NCBI GenBank assembly: GCA_040902425.1
Contig: JBBDXI010000011.1
Location: 1-49,847, forward strand
Length of the DNA stretch: 49,847 nucleotides
Origin: JBBDXI01 sp040902425
GTDB taxonomy: Bacteria > Planctomycetota > Phycisphaerae > Phycisphaerales > UBA1924
Direction: 5' to 3'
Below are positions 34,501 to 39,855 of the stretch, piece after piece. The first letter of the stretch is position 1. Each line of letters opens with the position of its first letter. The notes beneath the pieces were generated by a model. It saw only the letters and a list, made by a program, of their open reading frames with translations, had not been told where the DNA came from and searched no databases. Position numbers and translations under genes: made by a program.

Positions 34501-35044
34501 CCTGAAGCTCCCCCGCCTGGTCCTGCCGGAGGCCCGGGATGAACCGCTGCTGCGCCAGCAGGAACCGCGCCAGCCGCAGCGCACCCAGGAAGAACAAAAT
34601 CGACGGCCCCAGGATCACGCCCTCGGCCGGCGCCGGCTCGTGCTCCGGGCGGGAGTGCAGCTCCTCGAGGTGGTCCAACAAGGCGGCCGCCGCCACGCCC
34701 GCGACGCTCACCGCCGGCACCCGGGCGCTGGCGATCACCGGCGCCTCCAGCACCGCCGCCCCAGCCCCGGCCGCGTGCGCCACGTGCGGGCTGGGCACCG
34801 GGTGCCCCTCCGACGCCGGCAGCGCCAGCGTCAGCTCCCCCGCCGTCACCCCCAGCCCCGCCGGCCCCGGGTCGATCGCCCCCAGCAGTTCCTCCGGCGA
34901 GGACGCGAAGGGGTGCGCCGCGGCCGCCGCGATCCCCGCCTCGCCCCCCGCATCCGCATCCGGCGTGGCCGCCGCCCAGCGCGCGGCCGACTCGCCCCAC
35001 ACCCACAGACGATCGCCCGACCAGTTCGCGTGGAGGATGTGCAT
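31573..35044 (-). CDS. SNF2-family DNA/RNA helicase (HepA/RapA-like), frame broken once
   Basis: One gene of about 1156 codons interrupted by a single frame change between about 32230 and 32285. It starts MHILHANWSGDRLWVWGE, typical of the bacterial SNF2 subfamily with a long N-terminal accessory region (residues 1-580). Motif I is DDMGLGKTIQ (Lys615), motif II DEAQ (Asp759), motif III ALTGTPVENRLSELW. The frame then changes, and the helicase C part continues in the next frame: RSGKCVRIIEMLDE, ALVFTQFREMG, VSLKAGGVGLNL and RAHRIGQ. The break lies in a G/C-rich linker carrying an acidic insert (DPADDDDTGDAE), and the total length is 3n+1, so one extra base explains it. Either a sequencing/assembly error or a real mutation is possible; conservation of both halves favours error. 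It is an ATP-driven translocase on nucleic acid; its exact role is unknown. Confidence 0.88.
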
Positions 35045-35075
35045 GCGCTTTCAGGCCCCCCGTCAATCCCCGTGG

Positions 35076-35094
35076 GGCAGGCGTCCCGCCTGCC
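35076..35094. repeat. Dispersed palindromic repeat, copy 2
   Basis: GGCAGGCG-TCC-CGCCTGCC is a perfect 8-bp palindrome, in the gap between the helicase start and the tRNA gene. It shares the CAGGCGTCCCGCCTG core with copies at 28282 and 35721. Confidence 0.75.
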
Positions 35095-35136
35095 GTGCCG
35101 TCCCCGTGGGGCCTGCCATGCCCCGCGGCGTACCAA

Positions 35137-35209
35137 TGAGGGCGCGGGGACTCGAACCCCGGACCTACGGCTTAAAAGGCCGCTGCTCTACCAACTGAGC
35201 TACACCCTC
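35137..35209 (-). tRNA. tRNA-Lys (anticodon TTT)
   Basis: On the minus strand the cloverleaf is complete: acceptor GAGGGTG/CGCCCTC with one T-G pair, D arm GCTC-AGTTGGTA-GAGC, anticodon arm GCGGC-CTTTTAA-GCCGT, T arm CGGGG-TTCGAGT-CCCCG and discriminator A. The anticodon TTT is at 35174-35176. CCA is not encoded. It lies 7 bases after the waaA stop, so it may be processed from a waaA transcript or carry its own promoter. Confidence 0.97.
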
Positions 35210-35216
35210 GCCGGCG

Positions 35217-36596
35217 TCAGGGCCGGACCTGAATGGTAGGTGGTCGCGGCGGGGCGGAAGGGGCCGGCGCAGCGCTCGCTCCGGAGGAGCACCGCCCGCC
35301 CGGGGCCATCGGCGGCGCGGCGATGCCCAGCAGCTCGAGCAGCATGCCCGCGTGGCGGCGCGAGGCGCCCTGGTGCTCGCGGATGACATCCCGCCCCCGC
35401 GCCGCGAGCCGCTCGCGCTCCGCGCCGTCGGCCAGGAGCCGCGCGAGCGTCGGCCCGAGGGTCTCGCGCGTGACCCGCACCAGGCCCCCGCCCCGCTCGA
35501 ACGTCCCGATGATGGCCGCGAAGTTGGCCGCCGCCGGCCCCACCACCGTCGCCTTGCCCAGCCCGATCGGCTCGATCGGGTCCGAGCCCCCCTCGCCCCC
35601 GGGGCCGCCGAAGGTCCGCCCGATCACCGCGATGTCCGCCAGCGCGTACGCCCTCCGCAGCTCCCCGATGGTGTCGAGCAGGAAGCGCGCTGGCGCAGCC
35701 GCCCCCACTGTTCCCGGTGGCACAGGCGTCCCGCCTGTGGGTGAGCTCCGCCGCACACACCCCGGCAGCGCCGCCGCGGCCTCGTCAAACCGCTCCGGCT
35801 TCCGCGGCGCGCACAGCAGCTGCACCCCCGGCGGGCACGCCGCGTGCAGGAGCGCCTCCTCCCCCTCCGCCGTGCTCCCCGCCACGACCAGCGGCGGCGC
35901 CCCCGGCCCCCGCGCGATCCCCATCTCCCGCGCCAGCCCATCCGCCCCGGGGACCTCATCCTCGATCCGCGCTGTGTCCCACTTCATCGACCCCGTCACG
36001 CGGCACTGCTCCGGCGCGACCCCCATCTGCCGGAACCGCCCCGCGTACGCCTCATCCTGCGCCCCGACGAACGCCAGCGACCCGAACATCCGGCGCAGGA
36101 ACGGGCGCAGCCGCCGGTACCCGCGGAACGAGCGCTCGCTCAGCCGCCCGTTGATGATGCACGCGGGGATGCCGCGCCGCCGGCACGCCGCGAGAAAGTT
36201 CGGCCACACCTCCAGCTCCACCAGCGCCACCGCATCCGGGCGCGTCGCATCCAGGAATCGCCGCACCGCCCACGACGCATCCAGCGGGTAGCGCACGACG
36301 TCGCATGAGGCCCCGTACAGCTCCCGCGCCCGCTTCAGGCCCGTGTCCGTCGTCGCCGAGACGATCACCTGCGCGTGCGGCGTCAGCAGCGGCACCAGTT
36401 CCCGCACCGCCGCCGTCTCCCCCACCGACACCGTGTGGATCAGCAGCCGCCGCATCCGCCCGCCGTCCGCGCCGGCCCGATCCCCCACCGCCCCGATCCG
36501 CCCGAACCGCTCCGCCCAACCCCCCCGCGCCTTGCGCGCCCACCACGGGGCGGTGGCCAGGGCGAGGGCGGCGTAGAGCGGGTCGAGCAGGTTCAT
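35217..36596 (-). CDS. waaA: 3-deoxy-D-manno-octulosonic acid (Kdo) transferase
   Basis: A 459-residue GT-B glycosyltransferase (GT30) that adds Kdo from CMP-Kdo to the lipid A precursor at the inner membrane. An N-terminal hydrophobic anchor (LYAALALATAPWW) is followed by HTVSVGET with the catalytic Glu, ELEVWPNFL, NGRLSERSFRGY and GSTAEGEE in the donor-binding region, then LLDTIGELRRAYALAD and IEPIGLGKATVVGP. The protein is somewhat longer than the usual 420-430 residues. Part of the excess is the in-frame palindromic repeat at 35721-35739, read as PTGGTPVPPG between the strand after CAPRKPERF and the LLDTIGEL helix. Its presence implies an LPS-like outer membrane. It lies 13 bases downstream of the aminotransferase gene and immediately upstream of tRNA-Lys. 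Confidence 0.93.
   Translation of the reverse strand: MNLLDPLYAALALATAPWWARKARGGWAERFGRIGAVGDRAGADGGRMRRLLIHTVSVGETAAVRELVPLLTPHAQVIVSATTDTGLKRARELYGASCDVVRYPLDASWAVRRFLDATRPDAVALVELEVWPNFLAACRRRGIPACIINGRLSERSFRGYRRLRPFLRRMFGSLAFVGAQDEAYAGRFRQMGVAPEQCRVTGSMKWDTARIEDEVPGADGLAREMGIARGPGAPPLVVAGSTAEGEEALLHAACPPGVQLLCAPRKPERFDEAAAALPGCVRRSSPTGGTPVPPGTVGAAAPARFLLDTIGELRRAYALADIAVIGRTFGGPGGEGGSDPIEPIGLGKATVVGPAAANFAAIIGTFERGGGLVRVTRETLGPTLARLLADGAERERLAARGRDVIREHQGASRRHAGMLLELLGIAAPPMAPGGRCSSGASAAPAPSAPPRPPTIQVRP
35721..35739. repeat. Dispersed palindromic repeat, copy 3, inside waaA
   Basis: CACAGGCG-TCC-CGCCTGTG is a perfect 8-bp palindrome with the same flanks as copy 1 (GTGGCACAGGCGTCCCGCCTG). 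It sits inside the waaA coding sequence and keeps the frame open. Confidence 0.8.
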
Positions 36597-36609
36597 GCGG
36601 GTCCGCGGC

Positions 36610-37917
36610 TCACAGCTCGCGCTCGCGGGCCAGCTCCTCCGCCAGCGCCGCCGCGAGGTACTCGTACTGCCCCGGCGCGTTGTACAGCTGCGCGCTCAGC
36701 CGCACCAGCCGCCTCGCATCCCCCGGGATCGACCACACCGGCACCTGGATGCGCCACCGGTCCAGCAGCGCATCCTGCAGCGCATCGTGGTACCGCGTCG
36801 GCCGCGCCACCACCCGCGCCTGCCGGACCCCCTCGTGCGGCGGCAGGAAGACCGCGGCCATCGAGCCCAGCATCCCCTCCGGCGCCGGCGCCTCGACCCC
36901 CAGCGCCCGGCACACGACCGCCCGCGCCGCCACCGCCAGGTCGTGGTTGCGCTGCATCACCCCCGCCCATCCCCCGGGCGCCAGCGAGGCCATCGTCGAA
37001 ATGGCCGCGGGGACCGAGAGCCACCCCGTGTAGTCCGATGTCCCCGCGTAGTCGAACTCCGTCAGCAGGTGCTTCCGCCCCGGGCGCGGCTTCTCCGCGC
37101 TGTTCGAGAGCACCAGCGGGCGGAACCCCGCCTGCCGGTCCGGCCGGATGTGCAGGAACGCCGTCCCCTTCGGCGTGCACAGCCACTTGTGGCAGTTGGC
37201 GGTGTAGAACGAGGCCCCCAGCGCCCCCAGGTCCAGCGGCACCTGCCCCGCCGCGTGCGCCCCATCCACGATCGTGACCACCCCGCGCGCTTCCAGCGCC
37301 GGCACGATCCGCTCCACCGGCAGCACCATCGCGCTCGGCGCGGTGATGTGGCTCACCAGGGCCAGCCGGGTCCGGGCCGTCACCTTCGAGAGGACCGCCT
37401 CCACCGCCTCCGACGACGACGACGCCGGGAACGGCGGCGCCGCCGGCACCACCACCGCCCCCCCCCCCCCCGCGACCCGCCGCAGGTTGGTCATGCACCC
37501 CGGGTACTCGTGCGTCGTCGCCAGCACCTCATCCCCCGGCCGCAGCCCCGCCGCCAGGTTCTCCAGCGCGGTCGCCACACCCGTCGTCGCGTTGGGAACG
37601 AAGACGAGGTCCTCCGCCCGCGCCCCGACCAGCGCCGCCAGCGCCCCCCGCGCCGCGTCGATCAGCGCCTCGTACTCCTCCACGAAGAACCGGACCGCCT
37701 CCGCCTCCATCCGCGCCCGCAGCCGCGACTGCTCCGCCAGCACCGCCCGCGGGCACGCCCCGAACGACCCGTGGTTCAGGAAGCACACCGAGGGGTCCAG
37801 GTCCCAGTGCCGGGCCAGCTCCGACGCCGCCGGGAACGGGCGCCGTGCCCCAGAGGGCGCTGCCGGAGCCACGGGACCGGCGGGAACAGGCGACACGGGC
37901 GCAGCGCGGGTCTCCAT
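36610..37917 (-). CDS. Class V PLP-dependent aminotransferase, isopenicillin-N-epimerase-like
   Basis: A 435-residue fold-type I PLP enzyme of the class V group (NifS/CefD relatives). Seen: FLNHGSFGACPRAVL near the N terminus, NATTGVATALENL (phosphate-binding turn), VDGAHAAGQ with Asp218 pairing with the PLP nitrogen, the Schiff-base Lys244 in NCHKWLCTPKG, and FDYAGTSDYTGWLSVP from the active-site loop. The closest named relatives by motif are annotated isopenicillin N epimerases, but in most bacteria these lack that activity; desulfurase or lyase activity is also possible. A run of 14 C (37458-37471) is translated as Gly residues. ATG 37917 is the first start before the conserved FLNHGSFG; only 19 bases separate it from the divergent start at 37937. 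waaA follows 13 bases downstream. Confidence 0.9.
   Translation of the reverse strand: METRAAPVSPVPAGPVAPAAPSGARRPFPAASELARHWDLDPSVCFLNHGSFGACPRAVLAEQSRLRARMEAEAVRFFVEEYEALIDAARGALAALVGARAEDLVFVPNATTGVATALENLAAGLRPGDEVLATTHEYPGCMTNLRRVAGGGGAVVVPAAPPFPASSSSEAVEAVLSKVTARTRLALVSHITAPSAMVLPVERIVPALEARGVVTIVDGAHAAGQVPLDLGALGASFYTANCHKWLCTPKGTAFLHIRPDRQAGFRPLVLSNSAEKPRPGRKHLLTEFDYAGTSDYTGWLSVPAAISTMASLAPGGWAGVMQRNHDLAVAARAVVCRALGVEAPAPEGMLGSMAAVFLPPHEGVRQARVVARPTRYHDALQDALLDRWRIQVPVWSIPGDARRLVRLSAQLYNAPGQYEYLAAALAEELAREREL
37458..37471. repeat. 14-base homopolymer (C on plus strand) inside the aminotransferase gene
   Basis: An uninterrupted run of 14 C, read as GGG codons on the coding (minus) strand within VAGGGGAVVV. 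The frame is intact with this length. Such a tract is prone to slippage in replication and in sequencing. Confidence 0.85.
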
Positions 37918-37936
37918 CCCGCTAGAGTAGCGGCCC

Positions 37937-39013
37937 ATGGCGGCGGCCAGCGACACCGGCGGCGGACCTGCGAGCGCCGGAGCGTGGCGTCGGGGCCTCG
38001 GGCTCTGGCTCATCCTCCTCGTCGGCCTCGCCGTCGGCATCCCCTGGCCCCTGCTCTGGCCCGGCGGCGCCCGCTACCAGATCGAGGCCGCCCTGGCCCT
38101 GGGCATCCTCCTCGCCCTCGCCGGCCTCATCCACGCCGGGCCTATCGCCCGCCGGCTCTCGCGCCTCCTCATCCAGGCCTGCGTCGTCCTCCTGGGCCTG
38201 CGCATGGACCTGCACGAGGTCTGGCGCGCCGGCATCGTCGGCATCGCCTTCGCCGTCGCCACCATCGCCGCCACCTTCACCCTCGGCTGGCTCCTCGGGC
38301 GCGCCCTGCGCACCGACGGCAAGGTCACGACGCTGCTCTCCTCGGGCACCGCCATCTGCGGCGGCTCCGCCATCGCCGCCGTCTCGACCGTGATCGGCGC
38401 CAGCGCCGCCCAGGTCGGCGTGGCCACCGCCACCGTCTTCACGCTCAACGGGGTCGCCCTCTTCCTCTTCCCCTGGCTGGGCGGCCTGCTGGGACTCAGC
38501 CCCGAGGAGTTCGGCGCCTGGGCCGGCGTCGCCATCCATGACGTCTCCTCCGTCGTCGGCGCCGCCCAGAGCTTCGACGCCGCGCACCCCGCCGGCCCCT
38601 CCTCCCCCGCCGTCGCCACCGACACCGCGACCGTCGTCAAGCTCTCGCGGGTGATCTGGATCGCTCCGATCTGCATCGCCGCGGCGTGGTGGGCGCAGAA
38701 GAAGGGACGAAGGCACGAAGGCACGGAGGCACGAAGTGACAGAACCTGGCGCGTGCCTGTGCCGTGTTTCGTCCTCCTGTTCCTCCTCGCCTCCGCCGTG
38801 CGCACCGCGTGGCCCGCCCCCATCCAGCCCGCCGACGACGGCCTGCGCATCGCCGCGCGCTGCGGCATGGCCCTCGCCCTCTTCCTCATCGGCGCCGGCC
38901 TCTCCCGCCGCGCCATCGCCGAGGTCGGCTGGCGCGCCATGGCCCTGGGCGTCGCCCTCTGGGTCTTCATCGCCGCCGCCGCGCTCGCCGCCATCCGCGC
39001 GGGCGCCGCCTGA
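37937..39013 (+). CDS. YeiH-family (UPF0324) membrane transporter, putative sulfate exporter
   Basis: A 358-residue membrane protein with about ten hydrophobic segments. The family signature SSGTAICGGSAIAA (around residues 136-149) and GVAIHDVSSVVGAAQSF are both present. Members are called putative sulfate exporters, but the substrate has rarely been tested. Between two membrane segments (after ICIAAAWWAQ) is a charged insert, KKGRRHEGTEARSD, encoded by an imperfect 8-base tandem repeat (38704-38735). It is in frame and probably a dispersed-repeat insertion in a cytosolic loop. The start lies 19 bases from the divergent aminotransferase start. The sulfotransferase gene follows 63 bases downstream, and a shared sulfur theme is possible but unproven. 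Confidence 0.9.
   Translation: MAAASDTGGGPASAGAWRRGLGLWLILLVGLAVGIPWPLLWPGGARYQIEAALALGILLALAGLIHAGPIARRLSRLLIQACVVLLGLRMDLHEVWRAGIVGIAFAVATIAATFTLGWLLGRALRTDGKVTTLLSSGTAICGGSAIAAVSTVIGASAAQVGVATATVFTLNGVALFLFPWLGGLLGLSPEEFGAWAGVAIHDVSSVVGAAQSFDAAHPAGPSSPAVATDTATVVKLSRVIWIAPICIAAAWWAQKKGRRHEGTEARSDRTWRVPVPCFVLLFLLASAVRTAWPAPIQPADDGLRIAARCGMALALFLIGAGLSRRAIAEVGWRAMALGVALWVFIAAAALAAIRAGAA
38704..38735. repeat. Four imperfect 8-bp tandem repeats inside the yeiH-like gene
   Basis: Units of the form GGCACGAA (GGGACGAA, GGCACGAA, GGCACGGA, GGCACGAA) run head to tail inside the transporter coding sequence without breaking the frame. Similar GGCACGAA arrays are dispersed in planctomycete and verrucomicrobial genomes to my knowledge. 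Confidence 0.7.
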
Positions 39014-39076
39014 GCGGTCCGGCGCGGCCCCCGCCGGGTGCTGGTAGTCTGCTGCGCGTGAGGATGGACCCCCCGG

Positions 39077-39850
39077 ATGCTGAACCTGGCCGCCAGACTC
39101 CTGCCCGCCTCGCTCCGCCGGGCCCGCGGCCCCACCGTGCTGTTCCTGCACATCCCCAAGACCGGCGGCATCTCCCTCCAGCGCTGGCTCCGCCAGCACC
39201 TCAGGGGCCGCCCCCGCCACCGCATCAACCACCCCATCGACGACCTCCGGACGCTCGAGGGCATGCCCGCCGCGGAGCGGGCCCGCCTCGCGCTCGTCGA
39301 GGGCCACATGTACTACGGCGTGCACGAGCGCCTGCCCCGCCCCTGCGCCTACATCACCATCCTCCGCGACCCCGTGGAGCGGGTCCTCTCCCTCTACTCC
39401 TTCATGCGCGAGTGGGAGCCCCACCACCTGCGGGACCGCATCCTTCGGGGGAACATGTCGCTGGCGGACTGCCTGGCCGCCGGCCTCTCCGTCGAGTTCG
39501 ACAACTGCATGGTGCGCCTGCTCACCTCGCAGGCGAGCGTCGATCTCCCCTTCGGCGGGGTCACGCGATCGATGCTGGATGAGGCCAGGGAGCACCTCGA
39601 TTCCTTCGCCGCCGTCGGCCTCACCGAGGACCTGGACGGCTCCGCCCGCGTGATGGAGCGCGCCCTGGGGTGGCGGGCCCGGCCGGTCCCCCGCGAGAAC
39701 ATCACCGCCGCCCGCCTCCGGCGCGCCGACGTGGACGGGCCCACGCTCCGCCGCATCCGCGAGTGCAACGCCCTCGACGCCGAGCTCTGCGACCACGCCC
39801 GCGCGATCTTCGAGCGCCTGAAGCGCCGCGCCGGCCTCCCGCGGCCCTGA
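39077..39850 (+). CDS. Sulfotransferase family protein (PAPS-dependent)
   Basis: A 257-residue cytosolic-type sulfotransferase. The 5'-phosphosulfate-binding motif is LFLHIPKTGGISL (residues 22-34, Lys28) and the 3'-phosphate-binding motif is ILRDPVERVLSLY (95-107). It matches the Sulfotransfer_2 family, which transfers sulfate from PAPS to sugars or other hydroxyls. No transmembrane anchor is clear. Planctomycetes carry many such enzymes and many sulfatases. The acceptor is unknown, but exported glycans are likely in view of the surrounding secreted proteins. Its stop is 5 bases from the stop of the convergent protease gene. Confidence 0.92.
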   Translation: MLNLAARLLPASLRRARGPTVLFLHIPKTGGISLQRWLRQHLRGRPRHRINHPIDDLRTLEGMPAAERARLALVEGHMYYGVHERLPRPCAYITILRDPVERVLSLYSFMREWEPHHLRDRILRGNMSLADCLAAGLSVEFDNCMVRLLTSQASVDLPFGGVTRSMLDEAREHLDSFAAVGLTEDLDGSARVMERALGWRARPVPRENITAARLRRADVDGPTLRRIRECNALDAELCDHARAIFERLKRRAGLPRP

Positions 39851-39855
39851 CCCGC

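Noticed and set aside
36610..37917. Beta-lactam biosynthesis gene (true isopenicillin N epimerase)
   Set aside because: No other beta-lactam pathway gene nearby. The family name is often applied to enzymes with other activities.
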